In this document: positions 1-11,275 of the stretch, one piece after another
How the letters are laid out: the number at the start of each line of letters is the position of its first letter
How positions within the stretch are numbered: the first letter of the stretch is position 1
From: Symbiodinium natans
Lineage: Eukaryota; Sar; Dinophyceae; Suessiales; Symbiodiniaceae
Reading direction: 5' to 3'
DNA: 64,000 nucleotides
Assembly: GCA_905221605.1 (NCBI GenBank)
Contig: CAJNDS010002557.1
Span: forward strand, 1,008,279 to 1,072,278
Translations under genes and position numbers: made by a program
Notes under the pieces: generated by a model
Database searches by the model: none
Told to the model about the DNA's origin: nothing
The model's input: only the letters and a program-made list of their open reading frames with translations

Positions 1-1097
1 CCCGCGGACCTGCTTATTATTCTGCTTGGGGGGGAAAGTGTGGCTTCTAGGCGGCACGCCCAGCGACGCAGGCTGCACGGGCCAGTGTTTGGGGCTTTCC
101 GGCTTCCGGGGTTGTGTTTGGGTGCCTGCAAGTACCCGGAATGACCCTTAGTCATCAGAAGCCATCGGGGTTATAGATGCTGAGGTAAACCCCAAACTCA
201 AACCCTAAACCCATAGGCAGTAGAGGATCGCTGAAGGGTTGGTGGGGGGCCTCGAGCTACGGGGTATAAAGGTTGAAGGCCTTATACAGGTTTAAAGGTC
301 GAGAGGTCTATTTGAGGAGAAGCAACTGAGCATCTTCCAAAAAACTCAAGATTCTACATGGTCAGTCGTCTAATTTCTCATGCCGGCGTTGCAAAGAACC
401 GTTTTATCACAGGACCCATCTGCCCATATAAGATAGAGTCACCGCCCTGAGCTTTGGCCCAAGTGGCAGTCAGCCACCGGCCCTAGCCCTAACACCTTGA
501 CACCCTATACACCCCAAGCCCCCCGTCCCCAGAGCCTTGAGCCAAAAAGCACTTGAGCCCCGATCTGAGCCCCGATCTCCATTTGTGAAGCCCTCTAACC
601 CTGGAGTACTGAGAGTTTTCGGGAGGGGGCGGGTGGGGTGGGGGGGGGGGGGGGGCCGGGGTCAGGCCCCACGAACCCTTTAGGGTCACCCTTTATATTC
701 CTGGAACTACGTGGCGAACCTCTGCATGGCCAGGCAGGCAACACGCCTAAGGGAGAGGCCGGGTAACCGTGGTCAGCCATACCCCGTAGCACTCAAGAAC
801 TAGGGCTACGGGTTTAATTTGGGTGTTTCCTGTTTTGTTCTGGGGGGCGGGGGTTCTGTTGATATAGGTGCGGACGTCATCAGAGTTGCCGTACGGGGCC
901 GTTGTTCCATGCGCTTGCCATCCTCTGCGTGTAGCCGTATGAACTCCGAAACCCTAATTAGCTAATCCTTGAACATCGTAAGCCCCTCAATCCTATGTCT
1001 TGTCAAGATTTTGCGCTGTCCTTTAGACCCCTAAAGCCCCCAGCCCCAGAAAACCTTATGCCGTATTGCCTCTCGACTCTAAAACGTCAAAACGAAG
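1..1097. other. Upstream region without a supported gene
   Basis: A CCCTAAAC motif lies near 201-213, and G-rich tracts lie near 636-655 and 840-851. Possible small exons (51-84, 221-263, 734-762, 868-890) have AG before and GT after, but nothing ties them together. Open frames at 489-792 on the minus strand are proline-rich readings of the G tract and are not convincing. Confidence 0.3.
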
Positions 1098-1749
1098 CCC
1101 TCAGAACCCGAGGGTGTGGCTTCTGACATAACACCGCTTGGTGTTTAGGGTTTAGAGGTGAGGATTTTGAGATTTGACCTGCTTACCTGCAAAGCTTCCG
1201 ACCCGCAGCCCTCGATTTGTGGGGTAGAGCTTTCGGCCTCCTACCCAGGATTTGCATGTACCCTAAACCCGCACCCCTGTGCACCTGAAACCTGAAATCA
1301 AGCTTTCCCAGGTTACCCGAAAGACCCTAAACCCTAAACCCCGGGATTTCTTCGTGTCCTTTCCTCTGGCCGGTTCTCTTGGTTGTGGTCCCTTCGGAAC
1401 GAATGCACGCATGTGACATGGCCCAGAAAGGGATTTCCCAAAATAGGGGGGTACCCTTCCTATATACCTCAAAAGGTTTGAAATCTCATAAAGGGAACCC
1501 CCCCAACATCTTGATTAACCCCCATCCATTCAAGGTTTTGAGGTCTTGTTGAGGAATTCAGGAAGAGCTGTGTAAGGCCTTGAATGTTTGTAAAGTTCAA
1601 GCTAGACCCGCGGCTTCACTCTCCTAACCCCTAGTACTCTCGAACTTTATCCTGAGAGAATGCCATCTGCGCTGTCTTGCAACCTCAGCTCTACACCGAA
1701 CTGTAAGGAGAGTCAGCTCAACCTGCAGCGAGATTCGGTCTGGCAGTAG
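1098..1749 (+). CDS. 3' part of a spliced gene, unknown product
   Basis: The span includes introns. Exon 1098-1140 follows AAACGAAG and ends in front of GTGTTTAGGG; it reads PSEPEGVASDITPL in phase 0 to 1. A possible small exon 1195-1218 follows. The last exon, 1657-1749, follows CCTGAG and reads through to a TAG stop (core residues NLSSTPNCKESQLNLQ). A GTAAG inside it at 1703 would give a 26-base intron, which I reject as too short. No family is recognised. The links between exons are inferred. Confidence 0.3.
1430..1497 (+). mobile_element. Family 4 short interspersed element, copy 1
   Basis: The segment around TTTCCCAAAATAGGGGGGT is the reverse complement of a stretch near 12,495-12,519. 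A looser match occurs at 33,084-33,185. All copies lie outside proposed exons. A related core (TATTCCTATTTTGG) begins the intron at 3991. Confidence 0.4.
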
Positions 1750-1863
1750 ACGTTCGTGTCAGAATCTCGGGCTTGGGGGTCTACGGGTCAGACGGGCTTT
1801 AGGGTTTAGGGTTACCGTTTAGGGTTTAGGGTTTAGGGTTTAGGGTTTAGGCCCTGTGGCACC

Positions 1864-3708
1864 ATGCAGGCCACCGCCCCCTCGGTCCAGGTGGAGAAGC
1901 TGCGAGCCCAGTAAACCCTAAACCCCTAAAACCCCTAATCCCTTTATAAACCCTAAACCCTAAAACCCTAAAACCTTAAAACTCCTAAACCCTAAACCCC
2001 AAACCCTGAACCCTGAACCCTAAACCCTAAACCCTAGACCCTAAACCCTAAACAACCCGAAGCCCTCCTAAGATGAGGCGCAGCAGAGGCTTCAGGCTTT
2101 GGAGGTGATGGGTCAGGGTTGGGGTTTCTGGGTGTTTGAACCCTGGGGTTTAGGGGATTTAGGGTTTAGGGATTTAGAGGGTTTGGGTTTCTGGATGCTT
2201 AAAAGTTAAACCCTGGGGTTTAGGGGTTCTAGGGTTTAGGGGTTTAGGCTTTTAAGGTTGTAGGGTCAGGGTTTAGGCCTTTAGGGTTGTAGGGCTTTAG
2301 GGTGCTAGGGATTTAGAGGGTTCAGCGGTTTTAAGGCATAATATTTTTCGGATTTAGGGTCTAGGTAGTTTCATCTGTGGGATTCCAGGTTTCGGGAGAA
2401 ATTCCGGGGGCCCAAGTGGCGCTTGTGTTGAAGGGGACCCGGTTCCGAAGATCCTGCCCATCCCCAAGCCCTGCGCCACTTGAAATCGCGCCCAAAGCCT
2501 GAACCCTGGGTTTAGGGTTTAGGGTTTAGGGTTTAGGGTTACAAACCCCAAGTTGTAAGGTTTGAGGGCTTAAGGTGTCGGGCCCCAAACCCTCTAAAGC
2601 CATCTACAGCCTTCCTAAGCCTGACCACGTCCGAAGTAGCAGCTGACACACTTTGAGCAAACCTAAACCCTTAAAGCACCCTAAACCCTAAACCCTAAAC
2701 CCTAAACCCTAACAAAGGCACTCTTGAGGCTCTTCTTGATGTCAGCGGCTCTTGGGAGGTCTTCAGGTTAATTTTCTCAACCCTACCCTGGCGCGCTGTT
2801 TAGGGTCTAAAGGGATTAGGGTGATGACGGCTCATAAGCCCTAATTCGAAGCCCCGAAATGCCAAACCCTAAACCCGAAACCCTAACCCTAAACCCTAAA
2901 CCCTAAACCCTAAACCCTAAACCCTGTAGGGTTTGGGGGATCAGGGCTTTGAGCTTCTGCTGAGGTTTGACGTCCAGGTGAAGCAGCTACAAGAGGCCAT
3001 TCGGAAGGTCTGGGAGGCCCCCCGGCTGCTTTTTTTTTTTTTTTTTTAAATAGCTTTTGGTGCTGTTATTACTATTATTACGATTATTACGATTATTACT
3101 ATTATTACTATTACTATCATTACTATTATTACTATTCTTATTATTACTATTATTACTATTATTACTATTATTACTATTACTACTATTACTACTATTATTA
3201 CTATTATTACTAGTATTACTAGTAATGCTATTATTATTTTTTATTGGTAGTATATTAGCAATGATCATAGTTAACAGTATTTGTTATATTACTATCAGTA
3301 TTATTGTTGTTTTTTGTTGGGGGGGTTAGGGATTTAGGGTTTTTTGGGTTTGAGGGGTTCAGGGATGTGGGGTGTAGTCCACTGCGGTGGTTGCTTCAAG
3401 AACGCACGGCCCAACACCGTACACCCCAAAACCCGAAACCCCAACGCCTAAACCTTGTAAGCCCCAGGAACCAAAAAAAAGGCGCTGAGCCCCTGTCCGG
3501 CCCTGGGTTCCTAATGAGCTTCGTGTCAGGTCTTCTGGTACCTTATCTTTGTGTTTGGGGCTTCAGGGCTTGGGGGCTCTCTGGGTTTGCTTACGCAGCT
3601 TAGTGCTTTAGGGGAGAGCTGCCTTCCCGCTCCTCCCTCAAGTCTACGCGAAGGCGCTCCAGGACTTCTTAAACATCCAGAGTGCAACGCCGGACCGCTC
3701 AAATGGAT
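1864..3708 (+). CDS. Multi-exon gene, coiled-coil-like start, unknown product
   Basis: The span includes introns. ATG at 1864 lies in the good context GGCACCATGC and starts MQATAPSVQVEKLRAQ (1864-1910). Further exons are 2073-2104 (EAQQRLQALE), 2389-2441 (VSGEIPGAQVALVLK), 2718-2766 (TLEALLDVSGSWEVF), 2965-3007 (FDVQVKQLQEAIRK), 3378-3418 and 3643-3708 (YAKALQDFLNIQSATPDR). The steps 2718 to 2965 and 2104 to 2389 agree in phase; others need an extra small exon. The first residues look helical and charged. An in-frame TGA at about 2506 shows that exon 2389 must splice or end there. No family is recognised. Confidence 0.35.
3030..3240. repeat. Poly-T plus (TTA/TTAC)n microsatellite
   Basis: About 17 T are followed by about 180 bases of TATTAC/TTATTAC units. 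The apparent poly-Leu and poly-Asn open frames here are repeat artefacts. It lies inside a proposed intron. Confidence 0.9.
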
Positions 3709-3951
3709 GTGGTTTTGGTTTCTCAGGGTTGAAGGTTAGGTGGGTCGAGGAGTCTACACATTCCATAGCAGGGGAACCCCCCCCCCCCTCCCCCCTCGCC
3801 CCCCTCGCCCCCTCGCCCCCCTCGCCCCCTCCCCCCCCTCCCCCCCTCCCACCTCCCACCCCCCGTCGGTTGGGTTGCTGAGGTTCTGGTTCGCGGCGCC
3901 TGTAACAATCATCGCTTCCAGAGGTTTGGTAGGAATCGGTGCCCTTCGCAG

Positions 3952-6557
3952 TTCCAGTTTTCTCATACTAATGACCAAACAGGCAAACAGGTATTCCTAT
4001 TTTGGAAAATACTCATGCAAGCACCAAACTAGCTTTCAGGTTCGCGGTATAGGTTGGGACGTTCCCCCCTTATACCAACAGTCGTTAACAATTTCATAGG
4101 GGGTACTAGAATCCCAATTAGGGACTGTTAGCATAGGGGGGGAACATCCAAGGTGTAGGGTGAGGTCACATCTACTGAGAGCGGCCAGAGAGTGAGGAGG
4201 AAACACTCATGGCGCACACGATGTCGCGTGAGGCACATGGGCTGTGGATGTTCCCTAAAGACGGGCTTCACAGGATACCTCGGGCTTAAACCCCTAAGCT
4301 GTAAACCCTATAGGGCTTATAGGGTGTGGGGCTCTCAAACCTACAGGGTATGTAGGCTTCAGGCCCTAAAGCCTAAACCCTGCACCCTAAATCCTGTGGT
4401 GTTTATAGGGCTTGGGGCCTCAACCCTACAGGGTTGATAGGGTTTAGGGCCCTAAGCCCTAAGCCCTAAGCCCTATTCCCCAAACCCTAAACCCTAAACC
4501 CTGCAGGGTGTACAGGGTTTAGGGCCTCAAGTCGAAGATTGATCCCCAAGAACCCTGAAGCTGCCTTCTACCATCCCTTGAGCCCCCTTCAAGGTTAGGG
4601 TTTAGGGTGTAGGGTGTAGGGTGTAGGGTTTAGGGTTTAGGGTTTAGGGTTTAGGGTTTAGGGTTTAGGGTTTAGAGTTAGGGTGTAGGGTTTCGTTTGC
4701 GTGTTCCGGGCTTTGGGGCTTTGGGGTGTTCTAGTGTCAGGGTTCGGGGATCTTGGGAACTACAGGAATCGGCTTTTACCCGAAGGGCTGGGTGTTACTG
4801 GGTGTAGGGTCTAGGGTTTGCGGCCAAAAGGGTTCGAAGGGCAGAGTGTTTGACATGATCCGAGTTCGGTGCCTTAGGATGCCCAACAGTAGGGTTTAGG
4901 GTTTAGGGTTTAGGGTTTAGGGTTAGGGTTGAGTGTTTAGGGTTTAGGGTTTAGGGTTTAGGGTTTAGGGTTTAGGGTTTAGGGTTCCCTAGTTCCCTTG
5001 CGTAGGGTTAAGGTGCCCTTCTCAGCCTTATGAAACAGAAACAGGCACCTTTCCTTTTGCTCTTAGAACGGTTTACGAAAATCAGGGACCCGCAATATGG
5101 ATCCCCGAGTAGTAGGAGTCCCTTACCAGAAGGTCCCCAAGAACATCCCCATAATGTCGGAAGCCCCCACATGATTTCGCCCGCTGGCTAGGTGAAGATC
5201 GCCTTGTTGCGCAATTCTACTGCTGGGGCCGTAGACTGGGGCGCCTATACAGGAACAGCATCTTTAATACTGGCTCGACAGGGTACATGTAATCTGGGAG
5301 TTGGGTATCTTATATAGCCCCCCTATATACATGCAACCCTTTTCAGGGATTGCACAGGGTTCCCTTTTTCCCTAGATGTTAAGGAAAAAGTAAGACTTGC
5401 ATTGCTTGTAGGCACAGGATTGAAAATCCCAAACTCTATGGCATGTCATTGGTGTCAGAAGACGCGAAGTTCGCTTGAAGCCGACCCTAAACCCTAAACC
5501 CTAAACCCTAAACCCTAAACCCTAAACCCTAAGCCCTAAGCCCTAAGCCCTAAGCCCTAAGCCCTAAGCCCCAAGCCCCAAGCCCCTAATCCTAGTCCCT
5601 CCGTCCGATGGACCTCAGACCCTGGCTTTTGTTTTCAAATTCTCAACCGCGGACGGCAGTGTTGCCGCCCCTAAACCCTGAACCCGAAATAAACCCTAAA
5701 CCCTACAAACCCTAAACCCCAGCTGCCTTGCGTTGTTCACACAAGGCACTCTCAGATGCATTCGGCTGGCGCCCCAGCTATCATGCTTGATGTTGCTTGC
5801 GATCTTCTTGCTTAGGACATCTGGGGTTTAGGGATCGTCAACCCTAAACCCGAAACCCTAAAGCCTAAAGCTCCAAACTCCAACATCGTAGACCGACTTG
5901 AACGCCCCTCTACTGCTTTGAGGTCGCGAGGGAACTCATAACTTCCTTCTGCCCTACATGCCGCTGGGCTTTGGCTTAGGGTTTAGGGTTTAGGGTTTAG
6001 GGTTTAGGGTTTAGGGTTTAGGGTCTAATTAGGGTTTGGGAATCCTGTTTAGGGTCTAGGGTTTGGGATTGATGTTTAAGGTCAGGGCTTGGGGTTTGGT
6101 ATTCCTGTTTAGGGTTTAGGGCTTGGCTTAGGATTTGTTGTCTTCCTGTTGCTTTAGGCTTTTTGCATCGGCCTTGCCTGCCCACCAGATTGTCGCGCGA
6201 ATTTGGCGGGGGGGGGGGGGGTTTGGAGGAGTTCGGACGGTTTTGGGGCTGGAGGTAGGGTAATTCGCAGGTTTCAAGGGCCTTCCGGGCTTAGGGTTTT
6301 CAGGGCCTTGGGCGTAGCTCATGGGTAGGTGCAGGGTTGGCAGGGTTTGCCGGGTGGTGTAGTTGCATTTGAATTGCATATGGGCGCCCCTAAACCGATT
6401 GAGGGGGTACTATTTTTTGGAGGGGGTGGAGGCGCGGGGGGCTTCCAACTTCAATTCTGGTTTTGGGTTTAGGGAAACCCTGACGACACTGCTGAGGATC
6501 ACGTTCATGAACGACCCCGCCTGGGAGGCCTCTCGGCTGGTTTACACTCCCAACTAA
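3952..6557 (+). CDS. Multi-exon gene, unknown product, basic and hydrophobic segments
   Basis: The span includes introns. Proposed exons are 3952-3990, 4197-4243 (EETLMAHTMSREAHGL), 4538-4593 (LIPKNPEAAFYHPLSPLQ), 4766-4888 (IGFYPKGW...RVFDMIRVRCLRMPN), 5192-5282 (EDRLVAQFYCWGRRLGRLYR), 5619-5658, 5746-5825, 5923-5980 (REGTHNFLLPYMPLGFGL), 6158 to about 6220 (LFASALPAHQIVARIW) and 6473-6557 (ETLTTLLRITFMNDPAWEA, then TAA). Phases agree from 3952 to 5282 and from 5923 to the stop; 5282-5923 is loose. Introns at 4594, 4889, 5826 and 5981 begin GT inside a TTAGGG-type block. An internal 39-base GTG...AAG stretch in 4766-4888 is in frame and probably exonic. No function is assigned. Confidence 0.4.
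4054..4151 (+). mobile_element. Family 1 palindromic element, copy 1
   Basis: A left end like TTGGGATGTTCCCCCTTATA pairs with a right end like TATAAGGGGGAACATCCCAA. The ACAGTC...GACTGT arms meet around a central ATAGGGGGTA. It lies in the intron before exon 4197. Eight copies occur in the window; see 42121-42223 for the cleanest. Confidence 0.75.
4893..4984 (+). repeat. TTTAGGG array at the 5' end of an intron
   Basis: About twelve TTTAGGG units begin three bases after the proposed donor (exon end 4888, then GTAGGGTTTAGGG). Confidence 0.9.
5086..5160 (+). mobile_element. Family 3 element (GGGACCC...GTAGGA), copy 1
   Basis: Matches the pattern GGGACCCnnAATATAG, then ACCCCAAATAGTAGGATTCC, then AGGnCCCC, shared by 25499, 29836, 32253, 57071 and (reverse) 60088. 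It is a diverged copy in an intron. Confidence 0.5.
5485..5595 (-). repeat. CCCTAAA array grading into CCCTAAG at the 3' end of an intron
   Basis: Seven CCCTAAA units are followed by six CCCTAAG and then CCCCAAG units, so a point variant has spread along the array. The exon at 5619 starts shortly after. Confidence 0.9.
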
Positions 6558-6748
6558 CTAGCTGTACATAGTCCTGGGTTGTGCTTTAGGATACAGTAAG
6601 ACATGTCCCCTTCTTTCCTTATAAGAAGACCTGTTCATAATACATCATTGCAAGGGGTTGTTGCGGCTAGTTAAGCCCTAAACTCTTAACCCTGAACCTT
6701 ACACCCTAAACCCTAAACCCTCTAAAGCCCTGAACCCTAAACCCCAAG

Positions 6749-6854
6749 ACACCCTGTTTGGGAAGGTGCGGGCCGCCTTATGCGACGAGGCGGCCAAGCT
6801 GCCATTGCGCGTGGGCCAGGCAGCACGCGCAAAGCTGTTTGAGGGCTTTATAGG
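6749..6854 (+). CDS. Exon, helical protein segment, unknown product
   Basis: Follows CCCTAAACCCCAAG and ends before GTGTTAGGG. The open frame (2+34 codons+2) reads TLFGKVRAALCDEAAK, then LPLRVGQAARAKLFEGFI. It is rich in Ala, Leu and Lys, as in an amphipathic helix. The antisense frame is also open, so the strand rests on the splice signals. It sits between the stop at 6557 and the exons at 7793 and could be an exon of the next gene. Confidence 0.45.
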
Positions 6855-6859
6855 GTGTT

Positions 6860-7790
6860 AGGGTTCAGGGTTTTACGGCATTGAGGTGTCATTTAGGCTT
6901 TTATGGTTTTGAAGAGTTTTGCGGTTGTAGGGATTTAAGGTTGTTTAGGGTTATTTAGGGTTTTGGGGGTGGGGATGGATGGCTCGAGGGGTTAGGGTTT
7001 AGCATGTTGGGTTTTGTGCCCGGCTAGAAACCAAAGGTGTTGAGAGGGTTTTGTTTGGGACTTAGAGGGATTAGGGTTGTCTAGGTGTTCCGTGTGCGTG
7101 GTTCGCGCATATAGCCTCGAAGCCATCCCTATAGCGATCTTCTCAAAGATTTGAAGACCCTAGAAAAGTTCTCAACCCTACAGCCCTAAACCCTAAACTG
7201 CCCTAAACCCTGACTACCCCTGAGATCACGAAGTTTTTGTTGGCATCGATCGCCTGTGTTCATACTCTACCTCGGACCCCTAAACATTGTACGCAATCCC
7301 AACCCTGAGTCCCAGGGCCTCATCCCGTATCGCGCATGTCAAGAATGTGTTCTGCCTTATAGACCCCGGGTCGAGGCAGTCAACTCCTAGACCGCCGTGA
7401 ATGGTCCGGGATTTGAGGTGCTGTCTAGGTAGCCACTGAAGGAGGGCCTCTGTGCGGCCTGCATAAGCCCTAAACCTATAGAATGCTGGATCTGCTATGA
7501 ACCTTGAAAACGATATGTTCTTGATGGGGAAGTAGGGAATTTCTGCAGGCACTTTATGCCTTCATCCTTGCTTTTAACAGACATGGTAAGGGAAGTTCCC
7601 AATGTACCTACCGAGAACGCCATGCGCCCTAAAACCTGATTTCCCCGTCTTCGCCTTCCTGCCCTTCTTATCTACCCTAAACTCAAAACTCCAAACCCCC
7701 AAAACCCTGAACCCTAAACCCCAATTCCCTAAACCCTAATTCCTAAACCCTAAACCCTAAACCCTAAATCCCGACTTCCCTTCCCTAACC
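6860..7790. other. Intergenic or intronic stretch with scattered TTTAGGG/CCCTAAA
   Basis: Short telomere-type blocks occur at 7184-7215 and 7690-7772. A 90-codon minus frame (7280-7552) and a plus frame (7225 onward, ITKFLLASIA) are both open, but neither has neighbours in phase. Confidence 0.3.
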
Positions 7791-7792
7791 AG

Positions 7793-8522
7793 GTGACATC
7801 CGAGGGCATCATCTGGCCTTGCTCGGGTCTTAGGGTTTAGGGTTTAGGGTTTAGGGTTTAGAGTTTAGGGTTTAGAGTTTAGGGTTTAGGGTTTAGGGTT
7901 TAGGGTTAGGATAGCAGGGTGTAGGGTTTAGGGTTCAGGGGGCTTTCTTTACGAAGCTCTTGAGGGTCCAGAAGTCGGAACTGTCATCTTTCATGCGTTG
8001 TGGCCCTTGAGGAGCTCGATTGTGAAGAGCTCATTCATATAGAGATGATGGTTACAATTCAGAAGACAAGAACTGTCAACGTCATCCGCTTTTAAACCAC
8101 TAGAGATGAGAGAGAGGGAGAGAGAGAGAGGGAGAGGGAGAGAGAGAGAGAGAGCGAGAGAGAGAGAGGGAGAGCGGGAGAGGGAGAGCGGGAGAGGGAG
8201 AGCGGGAGAGGGAGAGCGGGAGAGCGGGAGAGGGAGAGCGGGAGAGGGAGAGCGGGAGAGCGGGAGAGGGAGAGCGGGAGAGGGAGAGCGGGAGAGGGAG
8301 AGCGGGAGAGGGAGAGCGGGAGAGCGGGAGAGAGGGAGAGAGAGAGAGAGAGAGGGCGTGCTCGCACGCGATTTTGGAGGAGCCCTAAACCCCTATACCC
8401 GTGTTCATTTCACCATAAGAACCTTGTTGGGACTTCGGTCACTCGACACACCCACAACTCCCACATGTTGTCGCACAGGTTCCTGCAAACCTTGAAATCT
8501 TAGCTTTCTTACGCTTGGGAGG
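7793..8522 (+). CDS. Three-exon fragment, unknown product
   Basis: The span includes introns. Exon 7793-7826 has a strong acceptor (CTTCCCTTCCCTAACCAG) and donor GTCTTAGGGTTTAGGG; it reads VTSEGIIWPCS. Exon 7972-8021 reads VGTVIFHALWPLRSSI. Exon 8479-8522 reads VPANLEILAFLRLG. Phases run 0 to 1, 1 to 0 and 0 to 2 without conflict. The second intron carries the GA microsatellite at 8104-8356. The segments are hydrophobic; no family is recognised. Confidence 0.42.
8104..8356. repeat. Purine microsatellite, GAGAG with GAGCGG interruptions
   Basis: AGAGAGGG and GAGAGCGGGAGAGG units repeat with a roughly 14-base higher-order period. The 129-codon Arg/Glu frame and the 91-codon Ser/Leu frame here are artefacts. 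Confidence 0.95.
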
Positions 8523-9360
8523 GTCAGAGGCTGAAGGAAGTTTCCGGCAAAGCGCTGTTATCTCCAAAACCTAAAAGCCTGAGCCGACGATTTTAACAAA
8601 CTTTGCGCACATGCCCCGATGCCCCAAACCAAGCCGCATGAGTCGGGGGTGGTTTCAATCCCGGGGTTGTTTGATTGCTTTGTCCTTTTTCTTGGGGGCG
8701 GGGGGGGGGCGTCCTGTTTGAATAAGGGTTTCTACTACCCCCCCCCCCCCCCCCCCCCCCCCCCCCGCTTTCACAACCAGAATCGAGTAATTAGGCTGCA
8801 TGTCAGCTGAGGCTACGATGTAGCGCTGCTCGACCAGGCGGGGAAAGGGCTGAGACTAAAACATGGTTTGCGCCTTTCCCCAAGAATTCAAATTGCATTT
8901 GAGGAGGTTGAGGGTTCAGGGGTTGGGGTTTAGGGTTTAGGGGTTAGGGTTTAGGGTTTGGGCTTTAGGGCTTAGGGCTTAGGGTTTAGGGTTTAGGGTT
9001 TTGGGTCTTGGGTTTAGGGTTTAGGGTGGAATTCAGGGACTCTTTCTGGGTTGTTTTGGAAATAGGGTCCCTCATAATTCTCCAAGAGTTTCTGGAGGGG
9101 AACGACCGCGAACACTAAGTGTTCCTGCTGTAGGCTCTTGATTGCCGGTTCCCGACGGGGTTCAGGGTTTAGAGTTTAGGGTTTAGGGTTTTGTTGGCTT
9201 ATTGTGTAGAGTTTAGGGTGGGGCTGTAGGCTATTAATTGTCGTGAAGCGTCTTATCAGAGGCAACCGGCAAAAAAGCATGGGCTTCTTGGGGGGGAGGG
9301 TTGCTTTTCAAGTTATCCCGACCACCCCCAAGCTCTAAGCCTTATACAGCCAAATCTCAG

Positions 9361-9446
9361 GGAACTGCTGGGTCACATGCCAAGGAGGAGCGGGTTGTGG
9401 AGGCGGCCCTACGCGGCTTGAAAGTGCGAGCCTTACTTGTCCCTAT
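9361..9446 (+). CDS. Exon with consensus splice sites, unknown product
   Basis: Acceptor CAAATCTCAG and donor GTAAGG enclose 28 codons plus 2: GTAGSHAKEERVVEAALR, then GLKVRALLVP. It is helical and charged. A following exon at about 9654 in matching phase would end at TGA near 9702. No function is assigned. Confidence 0.45.
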
Positions 9447-9734
9447 GTAAGGGGCCCCGTGTGTTTGAATAGGGCATGCCTGGGCGACCAGCAGGCTGCC
9501 CAAAGCCCTGCACCATATATCCTACAGGGTTTAGGGTTTAGGGTTTGGGGTTTAGGGTTTAGGGTTTAGGGTTGAAGGTTTAGGGTTTAGGGTTAGGGGT
9601 TGAACTTTGAGGCCCGGGCACCAGACCCTTAAGTTACTTAAGTTAGGTAGAAGCATGCAGACACGACCACAAGCCGCGAGCCATGGGCTCAGCCCTTGAG
9701 AAAGCCCTCTGAACCCTAGACCCTCCCCTGGCTA

Positions 9735-9837
9735 CTAAACCCTAAACCCTAAACCCTAAACCCTAAACCCTAAACCCTAAACCCTAAACCCTAAACCCTA
9801 AACCCCAAACCCTAAACCCTAAACCCTAAACCCTAAA
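9735..9837 (-). repeat. CCCTAAA array, about 14 units
   Basis: Nearly uninterrupted CCCTAAA with one CCCCAAA unit. It precedes the exon at 10015. Confidence 0.95.
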
Positions 9838-10014
9838 CACCAAGATCCCCGACCGAGGTGTTGGTCTCACAGGGTGGATTGCTCGGGGCTCAGCATGTTT
9901 TTGCAAGTAATTATTTCTGCATAATGTTCTTGGGCATCTTGTTAGCGAAAGAGAGCTAGGTTCTCGGAGGTCCAGGACATATGTCGAACATGCCAAAAGT
10001 CTCTTCAACTGAAG

Positions 10015-10569
10015 GGCCAATGGGCTGAGGCGGCGGGCGATGCTGGTCACGGTGACAAAGAAGGCGCAGCAAGCGTGCGACCTTTCGGAGAGTTGCCGGG
10101 GTTTAGGGTTTAGGGTTTACGGTTTAGGGTTTAGAGGTTAGGGTTTAGGGTTTCGGGTTCGTCATATAGACATTTTGAGAGCTGGTGCACGCACAGCGGC
10201 GCTACCAAGAAGTCGCACCTGAATCCCCACCACTTGAATGAAGTCTTTCAGCCTCCACCATACTCTACTTAAACCCTACTTAACAGTTCGTTTTCCCTCC
10301 AACCTGCAACGTCATTCATATGTCTTGATGCGCGGATCTGCGGAGGGCAGTCGATAAAATATGTCTGTGTGTGTGTGTGTGTGTGTTGGCATGTTTCGGT
10401 AGTATAGGCGGGTGCCAAGGAAAAGGCCACCCGAACCTATCCGCAACCCGAAAACTACGTATATCGGCAGCCCTCCGGCTCGCAAAGAACCAACAAAAGC
10501 CCGGGGAAAGCCTACGCACGCAAGCGCTGGAAGGGCACATATCACCCCCACGATAGCCCCTTGAAGTAG
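10015..10569 (+). CDS. 3' end of a spliced gene, unknown product
   Basis: The span includes introns. Exon 10015-10100 ends at GTTTAGGG and reads ANGLRRRAMLVTVTKKAQ, then QACDLSESCR. Exon 10197-10242 reads GATKKSHLNPHHLNE. The last exon, 10408-10569, follows a GT-rich tract ending AG and runs 53 codons to TAG (AGAKEKATRTYPQPENYVY ... GKAYARKRWKGTYH). The first join does not agree in phase, so an exon is missing or misplaced. An antisense frame of 79 codons overlaps the last exon. Confidence 0.38.
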
Positions 10570-10655
10570 TGATTTTGGAGTTTGTGCATAGAAACCGTAA
10601 GGAAAGTTCCGAAAGCCCTAAGCCTAGTTGGCCCCCTACATCCCGTGGCGTGGAG

Positions 10656-10736
10656 GTCTCCCCGCTGCTAGTGCATCCCTCTGAGCTCCTTCGAAGCTAC
10701 TCCGCCGAGGTGGGGTCCTATGGCTTGCAAATTCGG
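10656..10736 (+). CDS. Exon, unknown product
   Basis: Starts after GCGTGGAG and ends before GTGCCTTTAGGGG. Reads VSPLLVHPSELLRSYSAE, then VGSYGLQIR, phase 0 to 0. An earlier donor at 10710 is possible. The frame is open well upstream. Confidence 0.4.
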
Positions 10737-11275
10737 GTGCCTTTAGGGGGTTTAGTTAAGGGTTTTGGTGGTTTCTCGTTTTGGGATTTAAGGGCTTGGG
10801 GGGCTTCAGGGGTAGGGGTTGTGGGGGTTAGGGGCTTTCGGGCTTTAGGGCTCTAGGCTAGGGTTTGCGGCTTTGGCGACTGTGTGGAAACGGGTCAAGA
10901 ACCAGGAGGACGCATCCTAGGGTCAAGGCATAAGATGTGAGGGTTTGGGGCTTCAGGTTTCGATTTCGAGCTTCGTGTCCTTCTCGGCTGACAACATCGT
11001 CTGCAAGAGTTCCCTAGTTGTCACGGCGCCGACAGCCCCAAAACTTTGAAAACTTCAAAACCGCCCCTCCACCAGAACTGAGAGGGTCATTCTCCAGCCC
11101 AAAACCCTGAACGTTGATTGCAATAATGTTGTTTAGTGGCACAGGCTCAACTATGGTGATGGTTAACCCTAAAGTCTAAACCCTAACCCCCCCCCAAAAA
11201 AAAAAAAAAAAAAAAACCTAAACCCTAAGCCCCTAAACCCCTAAGCCCAAACACCCGAAAGCTCCAAGCCGCCAG

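Noticed and set aside
2987-3329. Poly-Leu and poly-Asn frames
   Set aside because: Products of the TTA/TTAC microsatellite.
7280-7552. 90-codon minus-strand frame
   Set aside because: Looks protein-like, but plus frames in the same place are equally open and no minus-strand neighbours in phase were found.
8092-8495. Long Arg/Glu and Ser/Leu open frames
   Set aside because: They are readings of a GA-rich microsatellite.
10312-10551. 79-codon minus frame
   Set aside because: Overlaps a 53-codon plus terminal exon with a usable acceptor; no minus-strand splice context.
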